From NCBI RefSeq assembly GCF_001753205.1, contig NZ_CP017560.1, positions 310,001 to 374,000 on the forward strand: a stretch of 64,000 nucleotides of DNA, given 5' to 3'. The DNA is from Sporosarcina ureilytica. Lineage in GTDB: Bacteria; Bacillota; Bacilli; Bacillales_A; Planococcaceae. Position 1 is the first letter of the stretch. Every line of letters starts with the position of its first letter. Positions 17,676-26,991 of this stretch are shown here, in pieces. The position numbers were made by a program, and so were the translations under genes. Under the pieces are notes generated by a model. It was not told the origin of the DNA, did no database searches, and saw only the letters and a list, made by a program, of their open reading frames with translations.

Positions 17676-18366
17676 ACTTTCACAGGTGTCCAAGAAATAT
17701 GGACGTCGAAAAGCATTGACAGATGTGACGTTGACATTGCCTATCGGAAAAGTCATTGGTCTTATCGGTGAAAATGGAAGTGGAAAGACGACACTTCTGA
17801 AGTTGATTGCAGGCTTACTTACGCCAAATAGCGGGCAAGCGACTTTTAATGGGCAACCGATTTCTCGAAGAATCGCGAAAGATATTGCGTATATGCCAGA
17901 CGCAGATCTTTTCTATCCATATTTCACGGTTCGTCAGCTATTTGATTTTTACGATTCACAATTTGAGGATTTCGATATTGTGAAGGCGAAGGAAATTGCG
18001 CAGTATTTAAATCTCTCGCTTGATTCGAAAATAAAGCACCTGTCGAAAGGGAATCGGGGTAGGGTGAAAATTGCGGCAACCCTTGGCCGGGAAGCGAAGG
18101 TTTATTTATTGGATGAACCGTTCTCAGGGCTGGATCCAATGGTACGGGAAGATATTGCTAAGGGGTTAATTCAATTTACGGATATCGAGCGTCAAATGAT
18201 ATTGATGTCTACGCATGAAATAAAAGAAATGGAACCTTTGCTTGATGAAGTCGTAGTACTAAGAGGGGGGCAAGTAATTGCTCATGAATTGGTAGACGAC
18301 ATTCGAGAGTTGCACGGCATAGATACGACGACTTGGATGGTGTCTTTATTTAAGGGGGAGAAGTAA
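17668..18366 (+). CDS. ABC transporter ATP-binding protein (YtrB-like)
   Basis: ATPase of 232 aa. TTG 17668 is chosen, 6 nt after GGAGTG inside the GntR gene; GTG 17659 lies on that ribosome site. Walker A GENGSGKTT, signature LSKGNRGRV (a variant without the usual Gly-Gly), Walker B VYLLDEPFSGLD and H-loop THE are visible. The variant signature is typical of YtrB-type subunits. It probably partners the paralogous membrane proteins encoded upstream. Confidence 0.88.
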   Translation: MIELSQVSKKYGRRKALTDVTLTLPIGKVIGLIGENGSGKTTLLKLIAGLLTPNSGQATFNGQPISRRIAKDIAYMPDADLFYPYFTVRQLFDFYDSQFEDFDIVKAKEIAQYLNLSLDSKIKHLSKGNRGRVKIAATLGREAKVYLLDEPFSGLDPMVREDIAKGLIQFTDIERQMILMSTHEIKEMEPLLDEVVVLRGGQVIAHELVDDIRELHGIDTTTWMVSLFKGEK

Positions 18367-18367
18367 T

Positions 18368-19291
18368 ATGGCTGAAAAACCAGTAGTAGAGCTACGCGGT
18401 TTATCGAAAACAATTGGGAAGAAGAAAATTATTGATAACTTAAATTTGTCTTTGTATCCTGGACAAATTACGGGGTTTTTAGGGCCGAATGGGGCGGGGA
18501 AAACGACGACGATTCGGATGATGGTTGGACTAATGAAACCGACGAGTGGGGACGTACTCATAGACGGCGTTGCGCTTCGTGAGAATTTTGAAGAAGGTCT
18601 TTCAAAAGTAGGGGTTATCGTTGAAAATCCTGAAATGTATAAATATATGTCTGGGTATAAAAATTTGGTGCACTTTGCGAGAATGCATCCGAATGTGACG
18701 AAAGCGCGTATTGACGAAGTTGTCCAACAAGTTGGGATGCAAAACAGGATTCATGAAAAGGTTGCTTCTTATTCACTTGGTATGCGGCAACGGCTAGGAC
18801 TTGCACAAGCACTGCTTCATCGACCAAAATTTTTGATATTAGATGAACCAACAAATGGTCTGGATCCTGCGGGAATTCGGGAGTTCCGAATGTACTTAAG
18901 AAGTATTGCGGAAAAAGAAGGCGTCTCGGTATTTGTATCGAGTCATATGCTTTCGGAAATTGAATTGATGTGTGACCGGATTGCGGTGATTCAAAACGGA
19001 AAACTATTAAACATTGAAGAGATGTCCGATGCAAAGGAATCACACTATTACATCGAAGCATCTCCGTTAGAAAGAGTAGAGCAAATTGTGACGGCAGAAG
19101 GAAAAACAGCTGAGTGGTTTAAAGATGGACTGCTTCTTCAAATTGAAAAAGAAGAGATTCCTAGTCTTGTAGGTCGATTGGTAGCTGAAAATATTCAACT
19201 CTACGCGATTCAACCTCATGTGATAACACTAGAAGATCAGTTCTTAGAATTGACAGGAGGTGGCCAAATTGCTGAAGCTCATACAAAATGA
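18368..19291 (+). CDS. ABC transporter ATP-binding protein (BcrA-like)
   Basis: Second ATPase of the operon, 307 aa, of the drug/bacitracin-export type. Walker A GPNGAGKTT, Q-loop region VIVENPEMY, signature YSLGMRQRL, Walker B LILDEPTNGLDPAG and H-loop SSH are present, plus a C-terminal extension of about 80 residues as in BcrA. Its last 23 nt overlap the permease gene that follows. Partner: the ABC-2 permeases at 19269 and 20334. Confidence 0.92.
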   Translation: MAEKPVVELRGLSKTIGKKKIIDNLNLSLYPGQITGFLGPNGAGKTTTIRMMVGLMKPTSGDVLIDGVALRENFEEGLSKVGVIVENPEMYKYMSGYKNLVHFARMHPNVTKARIDEVVQQVGMQNRIHEKVASYSLGMRQRLGLAQALLHRPKFLILDEPTNGLDPAGIREFRMYLRSIAEKEGVSVFVSSHMLSEIELMCDRIAVIQNGKLLNIEEMSDAKESHYYIEASPLERVEQIVTAEGKTAEWFKDGLLLQIEKEEIPSLVGRLVAENIQLYAIQPHVITLEDQFLELTGGGQIAEAHTK

Positions 19292-20264
19292 GTGGATGAA
19301 GTTATGGCAGAAAAAATCCACATGGGTCATGGTTTTGCTTCTGTTTTTAATCGTTCCAGGAATGATGGGCTTGATGAAATGGCTTCACGGGTTAGATGAC
19401 AGGGTTGATTCGCAGACTCAAAATGGCGTGATAGAAATTCAAGTGGAGTCGGAAGAAGCAAGTTATGATTGGAAAGTAGTGGTGGAAAATGAATTAGCCT
19501 ATATTCAGGAAAGACTGAACGCCAAGGACCTTTCAAAAGTAGAACTTCAGGAATTGGAAGGAAAAGAAAAGATACTTGAATATCGCCTTGCAAATTCAAT
19601 TGAACCCTTGGAAACCCCAAGTCGCGAAAGTATGATGACGGATACATCAGGATTTACTTCGATTGTTCTACTGTTTACAGTCGTTGTAGCTGCAGGAATT
19701 GTCGCAGCAGAGTTTTCGCAAGGAACAATTAAAATGTTGCTTTCCCGCCCTGTTAGAAGATGGAAAATTTTAACGTCTAAGTTTGTCACAGTCAATATGT
19801 TTAGTGCTTTACTCATCCTAATTGGGTATCTACTTTCAGTTTCATTTTCTTATTTATTATTCCAGACTGGTGACGGACAGCTATTGTCTTGGAATGGGCA
19901 AGAGGTTGTCGAGACATCGATTTTAGGGAAAAGTGTCTACATGTTAGCCCTTTCATTCGGAAGTGTCTTTGTTACTTCGACATTTGCATTTATGATTGGG
20001 GTTGTATTCCGTTCTAGCTCAATGGCGATTGGTTTATCAATTTTTCTGTACTTTACAGGGACATCAATCGTCTTGATGCTTGAAAGATTTTCGATTACAA
20101 AATACCTTGTTTTCACACATATGGATTTAACGCAATATGGAACGGGATATAAAATAATAGAAGATATCTCAATGCCTTTCTCCTTGATGGTTCTATCTGT
20201 CTACATTGTTGTATTTCTAGTGACAAGTTATTGGACATTTATTCAGAGAGACGTGAAAGCATAA
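19269..20264 (+). CDS. ABC-2 type permease, first of a tandem pair
   Basis: 331-aa membrane protein with one N-terminal helix, a large soluble loop with coiled-coil character (about residues 45-110) and five more helices. TTG 19269 is chosen, 8 nt after AGGAGG. It contains the family segment EFSQGTIKMLLSRPV (about residues 150-165). The downstream gene is a paralogue. It probably forms an exporter with the BcrA-like ATPase; substrate unknown. Confidence 0.87.
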   Translation: MLKLIQNEWMKLWQKKSTWVMVLLLFLIVPGMMGLMKWLHGLDDRVDSQTQNGVIEIQVESEEASYDWKVVVENELAYIQERLNAKDLSKVELQELEGKEKILEYRLANSIEPLETPSRESMMTDTSGFTSIVLLFTVVVAAGIVAAEFSQGTIKMLLSRPVRRWKILTSKFVTVNMFSALLILIGYLLSVSFSYLLFQTGDGQLLSWNGQEVVETSILGKSVYMLALSFGSVFVTSTFAFMIGVVFRSSSMAIGLSIFLYFTGTSIVLMLERFSITKYLVFTHMDLTQYGTGYKIIEDISMPFSLMVLSVYIVVFLVTSYWTFIQRDVKA

Positions 20265-20333
20265 AGGACTTAGTTTGATGTAGATAAAAGAGTATTCTCG
20301 CTTATGTAATTCTATTGACAGGAGGTGGCCAAA

Positions 20334-21269
20334 TTGCTGAAGCTCATACAAAATGAATGGATGAAATTATGGCAGAAAAAAGGTACTTGGGCGATGATGA
20401 TTTTGCTGGCGGCAATTATTATTGGATTTTCAGGGCTGGCGAAAATATCTGAGCGAATGTACGATAACACAGAATGGACCCAGTCAATGCAGACCGAATT
20501 GGCCGACGTTGAAAAAGAGTTAGCCTCACCGGATTTAGATGAAGAGTCTAAAGTTGTTTTATTGCAGCGACAAGAAGAACTTCAGGCTGACATTGCTTTT
20601 GGTATTGAAAGTATTAAACCGCAAACACGTGAGTCGATTATTTTGGACACGTTTGGACTCATGTCAATGGTGACGCTAGTTTCAATCATTGTCTCTTCAA
20701 GTTTAGTGTCAGCTGAGTTTTCTCAAGGGACAATTAAGATGTTGTTATCACGGCCAGTGAATCGTTGGAAAATCTTGACGTCTAAATATGTGACGGTCAT
20801 TTTGTTTAGTGTATTGGCCATGGTCGTGATGTTTGTAGCGAGCGTGATTGGGGCGTTTATTTTCTTCCCAGGTGCAACAGAAAGCACGCTATCTTTTTAC
20901 AACACAGAAATTGCTACGTCCGCCGTTTGGGGGAAGTCCTTGTATCTAATGTTTTTAGCGTTGATTAATACACTTGTTATGTCGACGTTGGCATTTATGA
21001 TAGGCACGGTTTTCCGCTCTACGTCGCTCGCGATTGGGATCTCTATTTTCCTTTATTTCACAGGCAATATGATTGTGTTCTTTTTGGAAAAATATAAGTT
21101 TGCGAAGTTTATTTTATTTGCAAATTCGAATTTAACGCAGTATGAAATTGGATATCCGATGTTGAACAATACAACGATGGCCTTTTCGGCGGTAGTTATT
21201 GTTGTTTACGTTGTGATTTTCCTAGTTTTGAGTTTCCTTTCATTTACAAAACGTGATGTAACTGCTTAA
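20334..21269 (+). CDS. ABC-2 type permease, second of a tandem pair
   Basis: 311-aa paralogue of the preceding permease, with the same start context: 20314-20381 repeats 19249-19316 with few differences, including ribosome site, TTG start and first codons. The duplicated piece includes the last codons of the upstream ATPase gene, now non-functional here, which marks the duplication joint. EFSQGTIKMLLSRPVNRWKIL is conserved in both copies. A strong terminator follows. Confidence 0.87.
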   Translation: MLKLIQNEWMKLWQKKGTWAMMILLAAIIIGFSGLAKISERMYDNTEWTQSMQTELADVEKELASPDLDEESKVVLLQRQEELQADIAFGIESIKPQTRESIILDTFGLMSMVTLVSIIVSSSLVSAEFSQGTIKMLLSRPVNRWKILTSKYVTVILFSVLAMVVMFVASVIGAFIFFPGATESTLSFYNTEIATSAVWGKSLYLMFLALINTLVMSTLAFMIGTVFRSTSLAIGISIFLYFTGNMIVFFLEKYKFAKFILFANSNLTQYEIGYPMLNNTTMAFSAVVIVVYVVIFLVLSFLSFTKRDVTA

Positions 21270-21294
21270 AAAAATAGGCGTTGCCATAATACGG

Positions 21295-21335
21295 AGCCGG
21301 CGTAGAAATCATTGATTGTTTCTTCGCCGGTTTTA
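21295..21335 (+). terminator. Rho-independent terminator of the Ytr-like operon
   Basis: Stem CCGGCGtAGAAA / TTTCTtCGCCGG (12 positions, one mismatch) with an 8-nt loop and a TTTTATTTT tail. Confidence 0.9.
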
Positions 21336-21412
21336 TTTTAATGATTAATCAATAGAGGATTTCAAGAATGATCTCGCGAAGAGGATACTTGTATTTAAAG
21401 GAGGAGTTAATT

Positions 21413-23473
21413 ATGAAACCACCAGTAGCAAAACGAATTCCGCATCCCCATGAATTACATGGTGATGTACGTGAGGACGACTATTATTGGCTGAAGGATA
21501 AAGAAAATCCGGAGGTCATTCAGTATTTGGAGGAAGAAAATCGATATTATGACGAAATCATGCGCCCACTTGAAGAACGAACTGAACAGATTTATCAAAG
21601 CATGATTGACCGCGTTCCTGATTCGGAAGCGGATGTACCCGTGCAACATGGGCCCTATTTCTACTATTCTCGTATGGATAAAAGTAAGCAATATCCGATT
21701 TATGCACGAAAGCGAGCGGAAAATAGGGGGGATTTATCTGAAGCGCAGGAAGAAATAGTGTTAGATCTAAATGAATTAGCTAATGAAGATGCGTATTTAA
21801 GTGTGACCGAGCAGCGAATTAACACGGATCAAACCCGCCTCGCTTATTTAGAGAACCGGGATGGAACGGATCGGTATACGATTTTTATTAAAGACTTGGA
21901 AACAGGGAAACGATTGGCGGACCAGATTCCAGACGTCTTTTTATTTGGGAGTATGGAATGGAGTCGTTGTGGCGAATACATTTTTTACATTACTGTGGAT
22001 GAACATCAACGCCCATACCAGTTATGGCGGCATCGTTTAGGAACTGATACGGATCAGGATGAAATGATTTATGAAGAAAAAGATTCGACATTTACAGTAT
22101 TTATCGCTAAATCGCAAAGTGGGAAATTTATTTTTGTCGAATCGTTTTCAAAAACGACGAGTGAGGTTCGTTTACTAGATGCAGATTCCCCGCTAGCCCC
22201 TTTACAGCTAATAGATGAGCGGTGCGATGGAATCGAATATTCCGTTGAGCATTGGGGCGATGATTTACTGATCTTAACAAATGAAGGCGCGCAGAATTTC
22301 CAGTTGCTTCGCTGTCCACTTGACGACCTGAATTCGAGGGAAAACGTTGTTGCGTACAAGGAGGAGCAATATCTTTTAGCGGTACATCCTTTTCGTGATG
22401 CTTTGCTTGTCGCAGGCAGAGAAAATGGTCTAACGCAAATTTGGATGCTCCGAGATGGTGCGTTGGAGCGAATGGAATGGGAAGACCCGCTTTATACAGT
22501 GTCCGTTCTGTCTAATCAAAGTTATGAGGCGAATGAAGTGTTAGTTGAGTATGAATCGTTCCTGACGCCAACAACAACGTATGCGCTGAATTTGCAAACG
22601 GGTGAACGACAGTGCTTACAAGTGGCGCCTGTTAGCGGGGAATACGATCCCTCGAATTATCGTCAAGATCATTTGTGGGCGGTTGCTGAAGACGGTGTCA
22701 AAATACCGATGACGATGGTTTATCAGAAAGATGCGTTTACTCAAGGCCCTGCGCCGTTGATTTTACATGGATATGGATCGTACGGAGCGAATAGCGATCC
22801 ACATTTCAGTCCTTATCGTCTTCCAGCGCTGGACAATGGCATTGTATTCGTCACGGCTCAAGTGCGTGGTGGTTCTGAAATGGGGCGCAGTTGGTATGAA
22901 GATGGAAAAATGCAGCATAAGCGGAATACGTTCACTGATTTTATTGCCGCAGCAAAACATCTGATTGAACATAAGTACACAACGCCAAGTCAAATGGCCG
23001 CTCGCGGAGGAAGTGCTGGTGGGCTGCTTGTTGGGGGCGTCGCGAACATGGGCGGTGAACTGTTCCAAGTAATTGTTCCAGAAGTTCCGTTTGTCGACCT
23101 CGTAACGACCATGCTCGATACGACGATTCCGCTCACTACCTTGGAGTGGGATGAATGGGGCGACCCTCGAGAGCGGGAAGATTATTTCTATATGAAGTCG
23201 TACAGCCCCTATGACAATGTGGAGGCGAAAGATTATCCGCATATGTATATTACAACCGGTCTAAATGATCCGCGCGTCGGCTATTGGGAACCGGCCAAGT
23301 GGGTCGCGCGGCTAAGAGCTTTAAAAACGGATGATCATACACTCGTGCTCAAAACGAATATGGGGGCCGGTCATTTCGGAAAATCGGGTCGTTTTAATCA
23401 TTTAAGAGAAGCAGCGGAATGTTATGCGTTTATTCTAGATAAGATTGGCGTTACGCAGGAATTAAAAATTTAA
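21413..23473 (+). CDS. ptrB: Oligopeptidase B, prolyl oligopeptidase family S9A
   Basis: Cytoplasmic serine peptidase of 686 aa that cuts short peptides after basic residues. Start ATG 21413 follows AAAGGAGGAG; the frame is open further upstream without a ribosome site. An N-terminal beta-propeller (about residues 70-400) precedes the alpha/beta-hydrolase domain. The catalytic triad is readable: Ser534 in GGSAGG, Asp619 in GLNDPRV and His654 in GAGHFG, in line with the Escherichia coli enzyme. YWEPAKWVARLR is typical of oligopeptidase B rather than prolyl oligopeptidase. Monocistronic. Confidence 0.92.
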   Translation: MKPPVAKRIPHPHELHGDVREDDYYWLKDKENPEVIQYLEEENRYYDEIMRPLEERTEQIYQSMIDRVPDSEADVPVQHGPYFYYSRMDKSKQYPIYARKRAENRGDLSEAQEEIVLDLNELANEDAYLSVTEQRINTDQTRLAYLENRDGTDRYTIFIKDLETGKRLADQIPDVFLFGSMEWSRCGEYIFYITVDEHQRPYQLWRHRLGTDTDQDEMIYEEKDSTFTVFIAKSQSGKFIFVESFSKTTSEVRLLDADSPLAPLQLIDERCDGIEYSVEHWGDDLLILTNEGAQNFQLLRCPLDDLNSRENVVAYKEEQYLLAVHPFRDALLVAGRENGLTQIWMLRDGALERMEWEDPLYTVSVLSNQSYEANEVLVEYESFLTPTTTYALNLQTGERQCLQVAPVSGEYDPSNYRQDHLWAVAEDGVKIPMTMVYQKDAFTQGPAPLILHGYGSYGANSDPHFSPYRLPALDNGIVFVTAQVRGGSEMGRSWYEDGKMQHKRNTFTDFIAAAKHLIEHKYTTPSQMAARGGSAGGLLVGGVANMGGELFQVIVPEVPFVDLVTTMLDTTIPLTTLEWDEWGDPREREDYFYMKSYSPYDNVEAKDYPHMYITTGLNDPRVGYWEPAKWVARLRALKTDDHTLVLKTNMGAGHFGKSGRFNHLREAAECYAFILDKIGVTQELKI

Positions 23474-23483
23474 CGACAATGAA

Positions 23484-23518
23484 AAAACAGGTGGAGAAAG
23501 GATTCTCCGCCTGTTTTA
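23484..23518 (+). terminator. Rho-independent terminator of ptrB
   Basis: Stem AAACAGGtGGAGAA / TTCTCCgCCTGTTTT with an AGGA loop and a T-rich tail. Being symmetric (A-rich left side) it may also stop the small minus-strand gene at 23552-23650. Confidence 0.9.
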
Positions 23519-23551
23519 TTTTAGCGTTTTTAAAAATGACTTGTGAATTAA

Positions 23552-23650
23552 TTACTGGTTGCCGTCGCTGCTGAACGTACGAACTAAACCAGCGATTGTA
23601 CCGATACCAACGAATGCAAATAGTGTAAACATAATGTATAAGAACCACAT
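23552..23650 (-). CDS. Small membrane peptide, 32 aa, unknown function
   Basis: The reading frame encodes MWFLYIMFTLFAFVGIGTIA followed by GLVRTFSSDGNQ: one transmembrane helix (residues 2-22) and a short polar C-terminus. GGGAGTG lies 8 nt before the ATG, and a good sigmaA promoter lies upstream (see 23692-23720). It is bounded by a terminator. I do not recognise a family. Coding potential rests on the promoter, ribosome site and clean helix, not on homology. Confidence 0.72.
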   Translation of the reverse strand: MWFLYIMFTLFAFVGIGTIAGLVRTFSSDGNQ

Positions 23651-23691
23651 GAAGCCTTCACTCCCTTTTATCGATCACTCACTTTGCATCT

Positions 23692-23720
23692 ATTATATCA
23701 CTTTAAGAAATTTCGGGCAA
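23692..23720 (-). promoter_or_regulatory. SigmaA promoter of the 32-aa membrane peptide gene
   Basis: On the minus strand TTGCCC (23720-23715), a 17-nt spacer and a perfect TATAAT (23697-23692) lie about 40 nt upstream of the start codon at 23650. Confidence 0.7.
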
Positions 23721-23774
23721 TGTCATAACGCGGAAGATTGTGGCAATACAGAGAATGTTATTCATCCGATTACT

Positions 23775-23904
23775 GTTGATTTCCGTTCCGGGCGGACGCT
23801 TTCCGTGGGGCGGGCGGTAAGCCTCCTCAGTCGCTTACGCTCCTTCGGGGGTCTTACCTGTCCCGCTAATCCCACAGGAGTCGCCGCCCTCCACTACAAT
23901 CAAC
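23775..23904 (-). repeat. Dispersed ~130-bp structured repeat, copy A
   Basis: Inverse-orientation copy of the element also found at 40452-40576 and 58628-58754. Terminal inverted repeat GTTGATT / AATCAAC, then GC-rich interior with several stems. Such elements are common between genes in Bacillaceae and Planococcaceae. It is not coding: reading frames across it are incidental. Confidence 0.85.
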
Positions 23905-24204
23905 GAAGATAACATTAAACTAATGAACCTTCGCATATGAACCACGTTTAAGAATTCTTATCTATTATATTAAGCATTTATCGTAAGATGGCTAACAAAA
24001 TAAGCGTTAAAAATAAAAGCAACGTCCTTTTCAATTAGGCTCATCAATTACTATATTTTATATCTTTTAATTATACCTGAAGTTTATAAGGCATATACCA
24101 ACCAACAAGATGAATAGACTAGTTATTGTTTGAAAATATAAAGTATTCTATGCAGATTCTTTCGTAAAACGAATAGATTGCTATAATGGTAAAAGGGGGA
24201 GGTT
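23905..24204. other. AT-rich intergenic stretch without recognisable gene
   Basis: About 300 nt between the dispersed repeat and tldD. I see no convincing reading frame with a ribosome site and no stable terminator. A TATAAT hexamer at 24182-24187 is too near the start codon to leave room for the ribosome site downstream of a transcription start. Confidence 0.5.
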
Positions 24205-24210
24205 GTGACG

Positions 24211-25599
24211 ATGATTAAACAGTCAATCATTGAAAATGTACTTGAAGCCGCGCTTTCAACGGGCGGGGATTTTTCTGAAGTGTTTATTGAAGATCGTTAT
24301 GCGAATTCGATTGGACTTCAGGATGGAAAGATTGAGCAAAGTATTTCAGGCCGAGATTTTGGGATAGGGATTCGTATCTTCTCGGGACTTCAAAATGTGT
24401 ATACGTATACGACAGATTTCTCTGAGGAAGGTTTAGTTAAGGCGGCCAAAAGAGCGGCGCTTGCCATAAAAGGCGGCGGGAATGGGACGATTCATCCGCT
24501 TCAAAAAGAAATCATCCAGCCGATTCATCATATTGAAAAATGGCCTAGAACCGTTGCACATACACAAAGAGTGGCGGTTATGAAACAAGCCGATATCATA
24601 GCGAGAAATTATGATGAACGAATTCATCAAGTCGGCATTCGTTATATCGATGAAGAACAAAACGTACTCATCGCAAACTCGGAAGGTAAGTTTGTCGAAG
24701 ATACGCGCGTACGAAGTAGGATGGCAATGCAGGCGACAGCTTCGGATGGTAAGGAGATGCAAACTGGATTTTATGGACCAGGTGCTTATGCAGGATTTGA
24801 GTTTATTGAGAACTTAAATTTACATCATTACGCAGGGGAAGCGGCGCGTATTGCAGTGACAATGCTTGAAGCAGATGAATGTCCAAGTGGGAGGTTCCCG
24901 GTCATTATTGATAATGAATTTGGCGGCGTAATTTTCCATGAAGCTTGCGGACATGGGCTTGAGGCGACATCGGTTGCGAAAAACAACTCAGTTTTTGCGA
25001 ATCGAATCGGTGAGCGAGTTGCGCCGGATATTGTCACATATATTGATGACGGTACGATTCCGAATGAATGGGGTTCCCTGAATATTGACGATGAAGGGGA
25101 AAAAACGCGTAAAAATGTATTAATTGAAAACGGAATTTTAAAAGGGTACTTAATTGATAAATTTAACGCACGTAGGATGAATGCTGAGGCAACCGGTTCT
25201 TCACGTAGACAATCGTATCGATACAATCCGACATCTCGGATGACAAATACGTATATTGCACCTGGACAATCGACGCCGGATGAAATTATTGCGGCTACAG
25301 AAAACGGCATTTATGCAAAATATATGGGCGGCGGTTCTGTAAATCCAGCAACCGGTGATTATAACTTCGCGGTTTCGGAAGCGTATCTTGTAAAAGATGG
25401 GAAAATAGATAGACCTGTACGTGGTGCAACGCTTATCGGAAACGGTGCAAAAACATTACAAAAAGTTGATATGGTCGGGAATAATTTAGGACATGGCGCG
25501 GGAATGTGTGGCTCACTCAGTGGTAGTTTACCGGTTAACGTCGGACAGCCGATGATTCGCGTAAGTGAAATAACAGTCGGCGGAACGAAGGGGGACTAA
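24211..25599 (+). CDS. tldD: Metalloprotease TldD
   Basis: Catalytic subunit of the TldD/TldE protease, 462 aa, which degrades unfolded or modified peptides and matures some ribosomal peptides. ATG 24211 is chosen, 8 nt after AAAGGGGGAGG; GTG 24205 is too near. The zinc motif HEACGHGLEA is present in the middle of the protein, with the third ligand expected near the C-terminus (GMCGSLSGSLPVNVG). The next gene starts immediately after the stop, so the two subunits are coexpressed. Confidence 0.93.
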   Translation: MIKQSIIENVLEAALSTGGDFSEVFIEDRYANSIGLQDGKIEQSISGRDFGIGIRIFSGLQNVYTYTTDFSEEGLVKAAKRAALAIKGGGNGTIHPLQKEIIQPIHHIEKWPRTVAHTQRVAVMKQADIIARNYDERIHQVGIRYIDEEQNVLIANSEGKFVEDTRVRSRMAMQATASDGKEMQTGFYGPGAYAGFEFIENLNLHHYAGEAARIAVTMLEADECPSGRFPVIIDNEFGGVIFHEACGHGLEATSVAKNNSVFANRIGERVAPDIVTYIDDGTIPNEWGSLNIDDEGEKTRKNVLIENGILKGYLIDKFNARRMNAEATGSSRRQSYRYNPTSRMTNTYIAPGQSTPDEIIAATENGIYAKYMGGGSVNPATGDYNFAVSEAYLVKDGKIDRPVRGATLIGNGAKTLQKVDMVGNNLGHGAGMCGSLSGSLPVNVGQPMIRVSEITVGGTKGD

Positions 25600-26949
25600 A
25601 TGTTGAAAAACAATGAATTTCAATCCAAATTATTAGCTGAAGCGAAGAATGCGGGTTTCTCGGAAGCCGAAGTCTATTATGAAAGATCTGCTTCTTTTCA
25701 CTGTACAATTTTTGAAGGCGCAATCGATAGTTACGAAACTTCCGAAGAGGGCGGAATCGGCTTTCGCGGTTTGTATAACGGGAAAATGGGGTACGCCTAT
25801 ACTGAAAAAGTTGACGACGATTCTATTGGTTTTTTAATTCATCAAGCAAAAGAAAATGCAACGATTCTTGACGAGGATGACGGAACGACAATTTTCGAAG
25901 GAAGCGAGGAGTACAATACGCATTCTTTTTATAATGAAGCATTAGCAAATGTGCCAAACGAAGAAAAGATTGCCCTCATTCAGTCGATTGAAAAGAAAGT
26001 GCTTGCGTATGACCCAAGGATTGTCACGCTGAATTACTGTGTGATTCAAGATTTCTCTACAGAACGTGCGATAGCAAATGATAAAGGGTTATCGATAGAT
26101 GAAAAGCAAAATGGGCTTGTCGTTTTCGTTTCGGCTGTTGCGAAAGATGGAGAAGAGATGAAAACGGGCAGTGCTGTTAAAATGACACGCGATTTCGATT
26201 CCATTGATGCGGATGCATTTGCAAAAGAGGTAGCTGAAGAGGCATTGTCACACCTCGGAGAGCAATCGATTCCGACAAAAAAGTATCCGGTCATTATGCG
26301 CCATGATGCTTCAGCGTCTTTACTCTCAACATTCTCATCTATTTTTTCAGCGGAAAATACACAAAAAGACCAATCATTATTAAAAGGAAAAGTTGGCGAA
26401 ACAATTGCTTCATCAGCATATACACTAGTGGACGACCCAAGTCACCCAGATTCCTTACGGGGAACAAACTTTGACGGTGAAGGGGTCGCAACGAAAAAGC
26501 AGACAATCGTGTTAGAAGGAAAGTTGGAAACACTTTTCCATAACCGTAAAACCGCAAAAAAAGACGGCGTTGAAACGACGGGGCATGCTCGAAAGTCCTC
26601 TTATAAAGGAACGCTATCCGTAGCGCCGATTAACTTGTATATTGCACCAGGGACGAAAAGCAAAGATGAATTAGTCGCTTCTATTCAAGACGGCGTGTTT
26701 ATTACAGATTTAGCTGGTCTACATTCAGGAGCCAATACCATTTCTGGAGACTTTTCAGTGGCAGCAACAGGATTCCATATTCAAGATGGCAAAATTGCTT
26801 CTCCTTTAAAGCAGATGACGATTGCGGGGAATTATTTTGATTATCTGAAACAAATCGAAGAAGTAGGTTCAGATTTGGAGTTCGCGTCAGGCGGCTATGG
26901 TTCGCCATCTTTATTAGTCAAGGAACTTTCTGTCACAGTTGATCATTAA
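25600..26949 (+). CDS. tldE: TldE/PmbA, non-catalytic partner of TldD
   Basis: 449-aa homologue of TldD that lacks the HExxxH zinc motif, as TldE normally does, and forms the heterodimeric protease with it. Conserved blocks include SEEGGIGFRGLYNGKMGYAY near the N-terminus and GLHSGANTISGDFSVAATGF near the C-terminus. ATG directly follows the tldD stop codon. A strong terminator follows. Confidence 0.93.
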   Translation: MLKNNEFQSKLLAEAKNAGFSEAEVYYERSASFHCTIFEGAIDSYETSEEGGIGFRGLYNGKMGYAYTEKVDDDSIGFLIHQAKENATILDEDDGTTIFEGSEEYNTHSFYNEALANVPNEEKIALIQSIEKKVLAYDPRIVTLNYCVIQDFSTERAIANDKGLSIDEKQNGLVVFVSAVAKDGEEMKTGSAVKMTRDFDSIDADAFAKEVAEEALSHLGEQSIPTKKYPVIMRHDASASLLSTFSSIFSAENTQKDQSLLKGKVGETIASSAYTLVDDPSHPDSLRGTNFDGEGVATKKQTIVLEGKLETLFHNRKTAKKDGVETTGHARKSSYKGTLSVAPINLYIAPGTKSKDELVASIQDGVFITDLAGLHSGANTISGDFSVAATGFHIQDGKIASPLKQMTIAGNYFDYLKQIEEVGSDLEFASGGYGSPSLLVKELSVTVDH

Positions 26950-26950
26950 A

Positions 26951-26986
26951 AAGAAAACAGGGCATGTTAGATGCCCTGTTTTCTTT
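26951..26986. terminator. Bidirectional terminator between tldE and mscL
   Basis: Stem AAGAAAACAGGGCAT / ATGCCCTGTTTTCTT with a 5-nt loop; perfect and flanked by A and T runs, so it can serve both convergent genes. Confidence 0.93.
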
Positions 26987-26991
26987 AAACC

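Noticed and set aside
23559-23912. 117-codon plus-strand frame
   Set aside because: It runs through the dispersed repeat copy A and antisense to the 32-aa peptide gene, without a ribosome site.
24182-24187. TATAAT as promoter of tldD
   Set aside because: It lies so close to the ribosome site that the transcript would start inside or after it, and no -35 is present.
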